From Tipula vernalis (taxonomy: Eukaryota > Arthropoda > Insecta > Diptera > Tipulidae): a DNA stretch of 64,000 nucleotides. Position 1 is the stretch's first letter. Each line of letters begins with the position of its first letter. The notes under the pieces were generated by a model. That model saw only the letters and a list, made by a program, of their open reading frames with translations, did not search any database and was not told the origin of the DNA. Both the position numbers and the translations under genes were made by a program. Shown in pieces: positions 1 to 9,125 of this stretch. The stretch spans positions 116,922,838-116,986,837 of the forward strand of contig OY282558.1 of NCBI GenBank assembly GCA_958295665.1. The letters are read 5' to 3'.

Positions 1-308
1 TGGACGTGAAATACAATTTATGTATTCGGAAAAACAAATCGTAGCGAAAAATCAACAAACATGTTATATAGCAATAAAACAACAACTTTATTATAAAAAC
101 TATCGTATCAATGCCTCTTAGATTTATATTGTGGTATTGGCCCTAAAAGTTAAGGCCCTAAACGAATTTTCCCAAAGGCGTGACCTATCTAGATCGTTTT
201 TTCACACCGGAAAAGGGTAGTATGCCAATTTACAAATATCCAATTATTGTTCGTTTAATAAGATAGATTAAGTAATTGCCAAGTTATCGACGTTTCGATG
301 GAATTAAA
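1..308. other. AT-rich non-coding DNA
   Basis: No coding region, RNA gene or recognisable repeat is seen here. The stretch is AT-rich with no long open frame on either strand. Confidence 0.5.
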
Positions 309-557
309 TTACCCAAGTAGAGGTGTATTGGAGAAATAACCAAACATTTTCTTTGTCACTGACACTGAACCAACAACACGGAACTGAGCGGGCACTAAAT
401 TCTTGTACATATTAGATTCGGCATCATTGCTGGAATAAACTACTCGATTCGGTCGCAAGCGTGTTAAGCACAATAACCCAGCTGAATCATGAAATTGGCA
501 TCCTTGATAAAAATATCGATCATTGACTTCTTCTTGTTTTTTTTTTACCGATCCCAT
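309..557 (-). CDS. unassigned 82-codon ORF
   Basis: A single open frame of 82 codons runs from an ATG at 557 to a TAA at 309. An in-frame TAA lies six bases upstream of the ATG, so the start is the first possible one. The context (AAAA before the ATG, G after) suits an insect start site. The product is hydrophilic, begins with a Lys-rich stretch coded by a run of ten A, and contains two Cys; no signal peptide, membrane segment or family motif is recognised. It could be a small gene, a terminal exon, a transposon fragment or a chance ORF. Its even amino-acid mix makes it look more protein-like than the other small ORFs nearby, but nothing else supports it. Confidence 0.25.
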   Translation of the reverse strand: MGSVKKKQEEVNDRYFYQGCQFHDSAGLLCLTRLRPNRVVYSSNDAESNMYKNLVPAQFRVVGSVSVTKKMFGYFSNTPLLG

Positions 558-1062
558 TTTTTAGTAGTAAACCGATTTAAAACAGTAAATAGCCTCATAA
601 ATTGTTAAAATTGACGTTTTATTTATATTCTCAGTACAAAGGTGCAGTACAAGTGGTACTATATCACTAAGCCACAATTATTATCATCATTCTCACCCTC
701 ACCATTATTGTATTGAATAATATTTAGTTGGGACACCCTTTTGTCACAAAACAGCATTTATTCTGGTATAATATTATACCAAACGTCCTGAATTTATGTC
801 CATAAATAATCTTTGTTTGAAGGTTTCCTCAAAGATACTTCTTGTTTTACAATGCCTTTCAGATTCTGTAAGCGGGATTTAAAACCGGACTCTGTGCTGA
901 CTACGCAGTTTGATATCTGTTAACGACGCAACTTTAAAATTTTCGACGTCTGTTTTGTGTGAAAGTTCATGTTGATAACACCACCGCAAAGGAAAATCAT
1001 CCGAATACTCATCTAAATTGTCGGAAGAGATATCAATGTATTTCCAGCCATCGTTGAAATTA
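558..1062. other. AT-rich non-coding DNA with a short palindrome
   Basis: No gene is recognised. It contains the perfect 18-bp palindrome TGGTATAATATTATACCA at 764-781. The right end, CTTTCGTTG at 1063-1071, is the left target duplication of the foldback element that follows. Confidence 0.5.
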
Positions 1063-1071
1063 CTTTCGTTG
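1063..1071. repeat. left 9-bp target-site duplication of the foldback element
   Basis: CTTTCGTTG here is repeated exactly at 2202-2210, immediately outside the two inverted ends of the element. Nine-base duplications are known for Drosophila foldback (FB) elements and Mutator-like transposons. Confidence 0.75.
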
Positions 1072-2201
1072 ACCCAGTTAAAGTTAGCCGAAAGTTTCCA
1101 GCCGAAAGTGAAAAGTCGATAATGCAGATTATGTTATTGACATTCCTGCCGAAAATAAATCCGCCTCTAGAGTGGTATGTTTGGATATGGATTGCATTGA
1201 TGTGACTTGTCAATAGCTATCGCAGGACAAAATTCAGTTCAAGTTTCCCGTGGAAAATCTCCGAAAATTCCAAAAAGTTTCCAGCCGAAAATAAATAATG
1301 GATGGAATAAATCAGCCTCTAGAGTGTTATGTATGGAGATAGATTGCATTGATATGACTTGTCATTAGCTATCGCAGGAAAAAAATTTATTTCAAGATTC
1401 CCGTGGGAAATCTCGGAAAATTCGATTTTTCAAAAATCATTTGAAAATTTGTATAAAATCAGGCTCTAGAGTGTTATGTCTGGAGATGGATTGCATTGAT
1501 TTGATTTGTCAATAGCTATCGTAAGAAAAAAATTCAGTTCAAGTTTCCCGTGGGAAATCTCGGAAAATTCGATTTTCCAAAAACTATTAGAAAATTTGTA
1601 TAAAATCAGCCTCTAGAGTGTTATATCTGGAGATGGATTGCATTGATGTGACTTGTCAATAGCTATCGTAAGACAAAAATTCATTTCAAGTTTCCCGTGG
1701 GAAATCTCGGAAAATTCAAAAAAGTTTCCAGCCGAAAGTAAGAAATGGATAAATAAAATCAGCCTCTAGAGTGTTTTGTCTGTTGAAAGTCACATCAATG
1801 CAATTCATCTCCAGACATAACACTCTGGAGGCTGATTTAATACAAATTTTCTAATAATTTTTAGAAAATCGAATATTCCGAGATTTCCCACGGGAAACTT
1901 GAACAGAATTTTTTGATTCGATAGCTATTGACAAATCACATAAAACGACGGTACACTCTAAAGGCTGATTTAATTTCAATTTTGTGGATTATTCTGATTT
2001 TCCGATATTTTCTACGAATAGGTTAAGAAAAGTTTTATACGTAAAACTATTCATCAAATTTTTTATTTAAATCCATGTATCCTATTTACTTTCGGCTGAT
2101 AACTACTAAATTTTTTATTTTCGGCTGGAATGTTAATATCATAATCTGCATTATCGACTTTTCACTTTCGGCTGGCAACTTTCGGCTAACTTTAACAGTA
2201 T
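1072..2201. mobile_element. non-autonomous foldback/MITE-like DNA transposon
   Basis: This is a 1,130-bp element with inverted termini: the left end begins ACCCAGTTAAAGTTAGCC, and the reverse complement of the right end is ATACTGTTAAAGTTAGCC. Similarity of the arms continues inward for about 85-90 bp (1072-1160 against 2112-2201), including the repeated box GCCGAAAGT. The interior carries direct repeats of about 150 bp (1160-1782) and then at least one and a half inverted copies (1783-1990), so the whole can fold into a long hairpin. It codes for no protein; the 66-codon ORF across the left arm is a by-product of the inverted repeat. Exact 9-bp duplications flank it. Such elements are mobilised by a transposase supplied elsewhere. 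The FB/Mutator-like assignment rests on structure only; a related P- or hAT-type MITE is an alternative. Confidence 0.75.
1160..1782. repeat. internal tandem repeat of the foldback element (~150-bp unit)
   Basis: The box CCTCTAGAGTG recurs near 1164, 1316, 1463, 1610 and 1763, giving spacings of 152, 147, 147 and 153 bp. Each unit continues with a TGGAGATGGATTGCATTGAT-like segment, a TTGTCAATAGCTATCG segment and a TTCCCGTGGGAAATCTC palindrome. The series reverses direction at about 1782, after which inverted boxes occur near 1815 and 1955. Confidence 0.8.
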
Positions 2202-2210
2202 CTTTCGTTG
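2202..2210. repeat. right 9-bp target-site duplication of the foldback element
   Basis: CTTTCGTTG is an exact copy of 1063-1071 and directly abuts the right inverted end. Confidence 0.75.
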
Positions 2211-2779
2211 CTTCACACTATGAGTGATTTTACATTGCTATACACTCATGAAGATTATTTTCATGTAGTCGCTTTCTCATAGCCTGATTTGAAATGTTAG
2301 CGCCCGACCATGCGCGAATACAGCTTCTGTTTACTCCACGGTCTAGTTCGCTCTTTATTTAAGAAAGTCGAGTATCCCTTATAATAGCTTATTGCATTTC
2401 GCACATTTCCGCGCAATAAATACAACTTACTAACGTGGGAATCACCTTTTCTTAAGCACAAAAAGAATTAAGTTAAGAACATTTAAAGCAAGAAAGCTAA
2501 TAATTTAGTCAATGTAAGTGAAATCAGTCACAAAAGTTTTTAGTATGGTAATGGCTTAGTTATATATGTATACTTAATTCATTCTGAAAGAATTCCTCCT
2601 TCCGTTGGAATTAACAGCCCAAAAAATCGACAATCAGCTAAACGAAGCGAAACCAAATACATGGTCACCGCGAGAAAGCAGATAAGCTAAGATTTCATTT
2701 TAGTCAACAGATCGTATGAAATGGTAAACGAGTTGAAATATTTAGAAACATTTATCACTTATCAAAATTCCATCCTTGG
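2211..2779. other. AT-rich non-coding DNA
   Basis: No open frame, transposon motif or clear repeat is seen in this stretch. Confidence 0.5.
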
Positions 2780-3330
2780 ATATAGCGCCAGCATAGAGGA
2801 ATAAGAATTAAAATTTTCGGCCCAGGATTTGCGGGCTGCAGCGTGAAACGTTGCCTTGTCAAACAGGCATTTTCCTATAGGAGATGATTTTCAGTCAAAT
2901 TGAATTTTCTAAGCAATGTGTAGAAATGAGCGCATTTTTAGGTTTCAGATTGTTAGCTCGGCATTCATGGGCTATAGCTAGATAATTTTTATAATAAAAG
3001 TGTAGAAATTTGCAAAATTACGACTCAGGATATGTGGGCTAAATATCATTAGTAGGTTAATCAATAAAATTGAATTTTGTGGGAAATTTGTGGAAATTTA
3101 CACATTTACAGATTTTAGGTTTTCGGATGAAGATTAAATTGAACTGAATTGAAATTGAACTGAATTGAAATTGGCAGGTTTTAGGTTTTTAAAATCAACA
3201 CATTTTAGATTATCAGCTAAGATTTGTTGGCTAAAGCAAAGTGGTTATCATTCCAATTTAATTTTCTATGAAATTAGTACATCAAATTTTAAATTTTCGG
3301 CCTAGGATTTGTGGGCTTATAGTGCCCATT
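2780..3330 (-). repeat. decayed, inverted relic of the 173-bp satellite family
   Basis: Segments here match the reverse complement of the array monomer. At 2883-2927, GATGATTTTCAGTCAAATTG and the following TTTTCTAAGCAATGTGTAGA align with the monomer's GTTGATTTTCAATAAAATTG and TTTTCTAAGAAATGTTTAGA. A TGTGGGCTATAGC-like box recurs at about 2832, 2969, 3034, 3228 and 3311. The boxes are unevenly spaced (65 to 194 bp), and the central 85-95 bp of the modern monomer is not visible, so these are shortened and rearranged units. The alternative is that the satellite and this block both derive from an unrecognised transposon. Confidence 0.55.
3138..3173. repeat. 16-bp short tandem repeat
   Basis: ATTGAACTGAATTGAA is repeated 2.2 times without change, inside the satellite relic. 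Confidence 0.85.
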
Positions 3331-3430
3331 GTTTTGCTACCAAAAGTTTACGATGGTGCTAAATCTCAAAATGTTGAATACGTTCAAGATTAAATTTATT
3401 AGATGACTTAGTTTAAGCATTAATTTCATT

Positions 3431-3443
3431 CTATTATTTTTGT
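3431..3443. repeat. left 13-bp target-site duplication of element A (plus copy)
   Basis: CTATTATTTTTGT is repeated exactly at 4235-4247, on the far side of the inserted retrotransposon. Confidence 0.85.
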
Positions 3444-4234
3444 CATGACGTGGTTGAAGCATAATGTGTTATCCTCAGACGATATCACAATCTATGTGGA
3501 CAGTCAAGCGGCGATCCGGTCATTAGAATCCGTGTCTTTGGCGTCACGGGTGGCGTTGAGTTGTCACTCATCTCTAAATGAGATGGGTGAGCATTTCAAC
3601 ATCCAGGTAGTCTGGGTCCCAGGTCACTCGGGCGTCATGGGGAACTGCAGGGCAGATGAACTTGCTAGGCATGGTACGACTCTCCAGCTGCAACCGGAAA
3701 GGGCAAGTCTGGGGAGGCCTATCACAGCGCTGAGACAAGCACTTGGGAAGCAGGCGCTATCCTCAGCGGGGGAAAGGTGGTCTAACGCCCTCACCTGTAG
3801 AGTTGCAAGACAAGTTTGGCCAAAGCTGGACTTGGGGCGCACTAGGGCATTAATATCCTTACGAAGACGTGAATTAAGAACGGTCGTAGGAATTCTCACG
3901 GGACACTGCCTTTTTGGAGAACATGCAAGAAGGCTGGGTCTGGAGGCTAATGACTTCTGCAGAAGCTGCTTGGACGAAGAGGAGGAAGAGACGTTGGTCC
4001 ACTTCCTTTGCTCGTGTCCAGCATTGGCTCTCAGAAGGCACAAACACTTAGGTAAGTTCAGGATGGACTGCCCCTCGGATCTCGAAAACATTAAAGTGCG
4101 GGACGTCTTACGCTACATAAGTAGCTCGAAATGGTTCCAATAGGGGTAAAAGGGGATACATCCTGTGGTATCACAATGGACCGTCACCGGTCTAAGTGCG
4201 CGTAAGCAGCCACTCCAACCTAACCTAACCTAAC
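3444..4234 (+). mobile_element. 5'-truncated non-LTR retrotransposon, element A
   Basis: This 791-bp insertion lies exactly between 13-bp target duplications. It holds the 3' end of the element's second ORF, a 3' untranslated segment of about 70 bp and a (CCTAA)n tail. The left boundary agrees with the longer minus-strand copy at 8442-11340, which continues upstream of the same point (GTCATGACGTGG). Truncation at the 5' side with an intact 3' end and a target duplication is the signature of target-primed reverse transcription. The reading frame is unbroken, so this insertion is relatively young. RNase H placed after the RT assigns it to the I/LOA-type group rather than jockey; the exact clade is not certain. 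Confidence 0.85.
3445..4143 (+). pseudogene. 3' fragment of non-LTR ORF2: RNase H and C-terminal zinc knuckle
   Basis: Residues 1-75 are the second half of a ribonuclease H domain, with the catalytic Asp in YVDSQAA (about residue 19) and the final Asp in the GHSGVMGNCRADELARHG segment (about residues 60-77). RNase H removes RNA from the RNA-DNA hybrid during retrotransposition. A CCHC-like knuckle follows near residues 172-190 (CRSC, then H and C in LVHFLCSC), and the protein ends in SSSKWFQ, an end shared with element B. The first Asp-Gly-Ser and Glu motifs of RNase H, and all of the reverse transcriptase, are missing because the copy is 5' truncated. The ATG at 3445 is an internal Met of the parent ORF, so no free protein is expected. 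Confidence 0.85.
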
Positions 4235-4237
4235 CTA
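4215..4237 (+). repeat. (CCTAA)n retrotransposon tail
   Basis: CCAAC is followed by three CTAAC units and runs into the target duplication. The motif equals the complement of the insect telomere repeat TTAGG, but here it is the 3' end of a retrotransposon. Element B ends in the same motif (12925-12938, minus). Confidence 0.8.
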
Positions 4238-4247
4238 TTATTTTTGT
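4235..4247. repeat. right 13-bp target-site duplication of element A (plus copy)
   Basis: CTATTATTTTTGT is an exact copy of 3431-3443. Confidence 0.85.
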
Positions 4248-4482
4248 GGATGTGGCTGTTGTGATAAGCTGGTCATTTATTATTTCATAGCACGGAATAC
4301 ATCCAAGTATTAGTGGATTAATTATTTAAAATTATATTTTTATAAATAAAATTTACTTAAAGAATTTTAATCCGGATCTGCCGTTGTAAAGGGTTGTTAA
4401 AGGTTCGTTCTTTCACTATAATAAGCGGGTGACACGAATCTTGCAGTGAAATTATATTAATCTATTTAATTTTTAGTTCGAC
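4248..4482. other. AT-rich non-coding DNA
   Basis: This continues the DNA into which element A inserted. No features are recognised. Confidence 0.4.
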
Positions 4483-4860
4483 GTTATCCTAAAATCACAA
4501 CAAAAAAATAATCAACATTTATTTCTAAATTTCCAAATAAAAATCTTCTTAAATGTCACGATAGTAATTAAGTTATCACGATAGCACTGTGTCATGACAG
4601 AGTGTGTGTACTAAATATTAGTAAAGTTCAGAAACTAACCATTAAATTATAAGAAAAATTGCATACAACTAGGCGTTTAATTTGAGAACACTACCTTTTA
4701 GTACAAATATTTGCTTTTTCGTATTTTCAAATAGATGGCAGGTTAATCATTATTTTTTTGAGTTGATCAATTGAGTTGATATGTAGCCGGTACATACCGT
4801 GGCTTTTCTTACTAAATTGTTGGTATATCTTGTAAGTGACATTTGTAGGATGGTATTTGT
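4483..4860 (-). repeat. LTR-like copy, left (presumed 3' LTR of a BEL/Pao element)
   Basis: This segment is similar, in the same orientation, to 16597-16955. Shared blocks include GTTATC at the outer side, CGATAGTAATTAA / TGATAGTAAATTAA, TTGCATACA.TAGGCGTTT, TTTTAGTACAAAT / TTTTAGTACTAAT, AGATGGCAG and TTCTTACTAAA / TCCTTACTAAA. By eye the identity is roughly two thirds with many indels, so the pair is old. BEL/Pao coding relics on the minus strand between the copies suggest these are its LTRs, with this one at the 3' end. No 5-bp target duplication was found, so a pair of unrelated dispersed repeats remains possible. Confidence 0.5.
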
Positions 4861-6539
4861 TGTATTCCATTTAAAGTGACAACATACAAATAAGTAGGTG
4901 TCGATAAATGGCACGTACAATCGTTTTAACAAGATGGAATTAAATTTAAATTTTGCGAGGACTCTAAAACATTTTAACATCACACAGATAGATGAGCAGT
5001 AAAGAGGGACTAGCTGATCCTAAATTAAACGTCGCTTCTCGCTTGGTTAAAGAAAATATAGATTCCAACAAAACTAAACAAATCTACTAAACGTTTGCCT
5101 CTCTTATTTGATAAAAGGTTGGCTAGTAGTATAAATGACGGTGAATGCTGGTTAAATTAGACTTGTGATCATTTTAAGCAAACATACAAAAGTTTTCTTC
5201 TTGGGGATAAATTCAAATATACTGTACATTGACAGACTGCACCATGTCAATATGCAGTTTTCCGATGCAAATTCCTAATTTTCATTAAACCCGTTTAAAA
5301 TCCCTTTAAGATGTCAAGTTTGCTCTAAAGAAATTTTATCCTAATACCAGCACTAAAAATTCTGTGAATCCTTAGTCGATTTTTTTTCACACAGATTATC
5401 TAACTTTCACTAAGGTGGGTAAAGAATTGTTTCTCGACTCACCGTACCACCAACTATAGTAAAGTTAGGACGATCCATATAGCGTAAGATTTAACATCGC
5501 CAAATGTGATTTGTGTATAAATAAATCCTAAACCTCATAATCTATTTGACAGTGTTCCACATGCTACAGTTGCCTGACTGAAATTGGACTGGCTATCATA
5601 TGGTTATCAACTCGATTTCTTACGTTTAAGTCGTCTGAGATCTCAAGATTGGAAGAAATATCGCAGAAACCTTTAATTAGTAAAGTGTGCGTTATTAATA
5701 TGATTGTAATGATTTACAAACCAAATTTTATGCTTTAAAGATGAATGCATTTTCTTGCGATGTGTAATCAAGCGAATCTGGTCGTATTCTTGTAACTAAT
5801 TTCTAAGAGGGAATACTTTGCGGCTTTAATAGTGTTGCACTAGTAAATAGTTCGAAACCACAACATAATTGTGAGACAGGAATATATCCAGTCCAATCTG
5901 TTAAGAATAAAATGGCTTAAAACCGCCTTTAGAGACGTGTGTCACCTACAATAGTTTGAACATTCCAAAAATAGTTCGCATATTCAAATTACGCACCCAA
6001 CTTGATGAGAGACAGCTACAATTCGCGCCCTAAATAGTTTCAGTTTGAGTATGTGTAATAGGGTGACATTCCCGTGTTCTGGTGTGGCATGAACCTCACT
6101 GCTTGCCACATCTATGTCTGTTAATTGTAACTTTATCATCTGATGATATTTAATGAAGCTGTCGACTATTTCAAGAGCCGGTATAATACCTTATACTAAA
6201 TTAAGCCCAAAACCAGAAATTATTCCGCTCTTTTGGTATTTCGCATATATTGCGAAAAAGCGGCCAGGCGAGTAAAAACATGCTGACCTCAGCTCAAATT
6301 GGACGATTTTCAACAAAACTTATGGAGCACTTCAAGTGCAAGTTGGAAGGGTACAAATCCAGATCTTCCGTCATTGCTCTTATCCGGGCTGTACCAACAC
6401 TGGAGAGACTTTAATTTGCCCGTCTTGTGGAGTAGGATTGCAAAGTAGCAATGACCTCCCAAAGAATTCCTCAGAAAAAAATCAAATTTTCCATAGCCAT
6501 TTTCGATCCAGGGGCGAAGATGCCTGATTAATCAAGTCG
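4861..6539. other. unassigned DNA inside the transposon nest
   Basis: No long frame or motif is recognised on either strand. By position it should correspond to the integrase and 3' part of the BEL/Pao element, but no HHCC, DDE or other integrase motif could be read. A 63-codon plus-strand ORF (6336-6527) with two CxxC pairs has no recognised relative and lies in non-coding-looking sequence. Confidence 0.4.
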
Positions 6540-7640
6540 TCCAAAATCCTTTGCTTTTTTTTTGGACTGACGCTGCTAACCCTGGAGATTGCCAAGTGTG
6601 CTCTCGCAGCCGCTTCTTTCCTCCAGGCTCGGACTCAAACAAAATGTTTTCCAGCGCTTAAGAATCAGCAGATCAAGAAAATGGAACTCTTAGTTCTCCG
6701 TGTTATTGAGTCGAAACTATCGGCAATGTGTACATCATTAACGTATAGCAAGATTGACTGTACTGGAGATATGAAGAGCCAACTGAAACCCATGTGCCAT
6801 CACATAACTTAGTCACGAAACTTATAGTTAAGCGTACATTGGGCCAACTGGGATCTACGGGAAGAGATTATAGTGGCGACATCATCTGCATATCCCACAA
6901 TGAATATATTGGGTGGCAACATTATCGTACAAGATCTTCCATAGATAAGGATTAAGAATTGACTCCTGCGAAACTCTCGTGGTGATCTCCTTCACCTTAT
7001 CCCATTTAAACATGTTGGAAAGCAGTAGTTGATCTCTCAGAAAATCACGCCTCATTAATAAAATCTAGAAGCCACTTCACAGTAAACGTGAACGCCTCAA
7101 GCTTTTCCCCCTATCTTGCTGAGTTTAAGCCTTCCTGAACTTCCCGAGTTACCCAAACACCAATAGTCTTGCCTAAACACCACAAATAAGCCCGTTCAAC
7201 TCTTTCATCCGCATTTAGCACTTCCGGAAACCATATCTTGATGACAAGTCCCAATCACTACGTAGACGTATTATTTAAGTTCATTAACAGGTGCGGATGA
7301 TCACTGACCACAACCTTTAGCTCTTCCGCTCTATCCTTGGATAGAGTGTGCCAGCATCAGCGTCATCCATGTGGCTGCACCCATGTGTTGCTTTTCGTAG
7401 ATTTTTACTCGGGTTTCCAGATAGCTTTTAGAACTGTTTGTACCCTTCGCTTAAACTTTAGAGCGTTCTTCGGCCCACCAATAGGCACGTCACCTACTAA
7501 AGTCGGTTTCCCCTACAGAATTGGCGGGTTTGCCACTAGAACAAACATATGAATCTCGAATCGTCACACTCTATGCTCCTCTACCGTCTTGTATTTGGAA
7601 GGTGATATAGTTGGAGATAAGTGGTGTCCCTTCCGGTATA
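6540..7640 (-). pseudogene. R1/jockey-like non-LTR reverse transcriptase relic (element C)
   Basis: Read on the minus strand, the order is that of a non-LTR ORF2. AYWWAEERSKV near 7451-7485 resembles the Trp-Trp segment between endonuclease and RT. QESILNPYLWKILYDN near 6930-6980 matches RT motif B (consensus PQGSxLGPxLW). IVGYADDVATII, with the YADD catalytic box at 6881-6892, is motif C, and HGFQLALH near 6795 follows it at the expected distance. Several stops and frameshifts separate these pieces, including one between motif B and YADD, so the relic is dead. The sequence differs from elements A and B, so it is a third and older non-LTR family. Its ends are not defined. Confidence 0.6.
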
Positions 7641-7748
7641 ATCTTTAATTACTCTACAGACCGTTGCCAGTGTTACGAACCATGCTGCTAGTAGCTTTAT
7701 TTCTGATAGCTTAGATCCAGCCTCGATGATAATTGTCCTTCTAGTATC

Positions 7749-8175
7749 GTGCTATCTATGGCATGCCCCAATAGGATACTACAGAAGGTCAGGGATCAAG
7801 ATCGTGGGATAGCTGTTCCGCCACTGCTCACTGACGATCATGATCAGAACTTCTCTCTCAATAACCAGCTGCGTCAGGAGTTGAGTGTATTGATAATCCA
7901 GCAATTTGTCCTTCTCCATCTCCTTCTAAGAGATGACAGCCAACCCAAAACTATTTTAGAATCCGTCCACATTGTTGCTTACGTCGCCTAGATCCTCGAA
8001 ATATACGCCTGTCGAGTAATTAAATGAGGTAACCTTGACCTGAGCTTGCCCCTGCCTACGTATGCAGCAAATTCAGAGATACATTTTGTAAGTCTTTCCC
8101 CTGCTATTAGCAGCTCAATTCTAGCAAAAATTGGAATAACCGTTTTAATTGTAGTGCTCCTTGGAAAGTTTGAAT
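7749..8175 (-). pseudogene. BEL/Pao RT-RNase H fragment (second copy)
   Basis: On the minus strand, a stretch starting near 8145 reads IPIFARIELLIAGERLTK, matching the BEL/Pao segment (consensus IPRLELxAAxxGxRLxK) just before RNase H. After a stop and frameshift, TMWTDSKIVLGWLSSLRRRW (about 7905-7965) matches the RNase H motif WTDSxxVLxWLxSxxRRW. RNase H degrades the RNA template during LTR-retrotransposon replication. A second RNase H motif with different sequence lies just upstream at 8262-8440, so this cannot be the same copy of the domain. The frame is broken in several places. Confidence 0.55.
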
Positions 8176-8261
8176 TACTTTTAATTTCTTTAATTTTGGA
8201 ACAAAACCATCTAGCAGTGCGACTCTAATTATTACCCTTAGTGACGTGTTTATGCTTTCTA

Positions 8262-8440
8262 GTTTAAAATGGGAGATGGTTTTAGTTTTTGATCGATATG
8301 CATATAGTCAACGGAAACTGCATGATGCCATTGGCTAGGATCGGTGTTGGATTGTATCTCTGTCATTGTGTTGGCCAAAAATTTTGTGATAGGAGTTGTG
8401 GCTTTTCCTTTATCCAGCCCAAAACTGGTGTGGAATCGCT
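8262..8440 (-). pseudogene. BEL/Pao RNase H fragment (first copy)
   Basis: The minus strand starts SDSTPVLGWIKEKPQLL. A one-base frameshift near 8382 leads into FLANTMTEIQSNTDPSQWHH, and the fragment ends with a segment aligning to the BEL/Pao NPADxxSRGxxPxxL region. These match the core of BEL/Pao RNase H (SDSTxVLxWIxxxPxxLxTFVANRVAEIQxxTxPxQWxH) in order and spacing. The upstream end is cut at 8441/8442, where element A sequence begins in the same orientation. The rest of the RT is absent here, so DNA was lost at that junction. Confidence 0.8.
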
Positions 8441-8441
8441 C

Positions 8442-9125
8442 AGCAAAGGAAGTGGACCAACGTCTCTTCCTCCTCTTCGTCCAATCAGCTTATACAGAAG
8501 TCATTAGCCTCCAGACCCAGCTTCTTGCATGTTCTCCAAAAAGGCAGTATCCCGTGAGAATTCCTACGACCGTTCTTAATTCACGCCTGCGTAGGGATAT
8601 TAATGATCTAGTGCGCTCCAAGTCTAGCTTTGGCGAAACTTGTCTTGCAACTCTACAGGTGAGGGTGTTAGACCACCTTTCCCCCGCTGAGGATAGCGCC
8701 TGCTTCCTAAGTGCTTGTCTCAGCGCTTTGATAGGCCTCCCCAGACTTGCCCTTTCTCGTTGCAGCTGGAGAGTCGTACCATGCCTAGCAAGTTCATCCG
8801 CCTTGCAGTTCCCCATGACGCCCGAGTGACCTGGGGCCCAGATTACCTGTATATTGAAATGCTCACCCATCTCATTTAGAGATGAGTGACAACTCCGCAT
8901 AGATTGTTTTATAATCTGAGGATAACACATTATGCTTCAACCACGTCATGACCTCCTCAATCGCTACGACTTCAGCTTGGTACACGCTGCAGTAATCAGG
9001 GAGACGAATAGAAATATTTACATTTAATTTGTCACAGAATACTCCAGCTCCTACTTTGCCGTCTAGCTTGGAGCCATCTGTGAAGAATTGCGACGCTTCG
9101 GTTTCCGATAACGGTCTATCCCTCT
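8442..9125 (-). pseudogene. element A RNase H domain, with an internal deletion
   Basis: From the N-terminal side, FFTDGSKLDGKVGAGVFC (about 9095-9040) carries the first catalytic Asp and YQAEVVAI (about 8985-8960) carries the Glu. The segment that would hold the second catalytic Asp (YVDSQAA in the plus copy) is removed by a 59-base deletion at about 8896-8900, which also shifts the frame. The C-terminal part, including GNCKADELARHG, stays open from 8930 to 8490. A stop also separates this part from the RT thumb at about 9125. Each RNase H motif is otherwise well conserved with the plus copy. Confidence 0.8.

Noticed and set aside
1013..1213. 66-codon minus-strand ORF
   Set aside because: It crosses the target duplication and left inverted arm of the foldback element; no coding features.
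4215..4237. Internal telomere (TTAGG/CCTAA tract)
   Set aside because: There are only three to four units, bounded by a target duplication and attached to a retrotransposon 3' end; the same applies at 12925-12938.
4750..4983. 77-codon minus-strand ORF
   Set aside because: It overlaps the LTR-like segment and its counterpart is not open in the right copy; AT-rich chance frame.
6336..6527. 63-codon plus-strand ORF with CxxC pairs
   Set aside because: The Cys pairs suggested a zinc finger, but spacing and surroundings match no family and the frame begins without a convincing start.
8344..8829. Plus-strand 161-codon ORF, and its counterpart 3624-4091 on the minus strand
   Set aside because: Both are antisense shadows of the element A RNase H/C-terminal frame.
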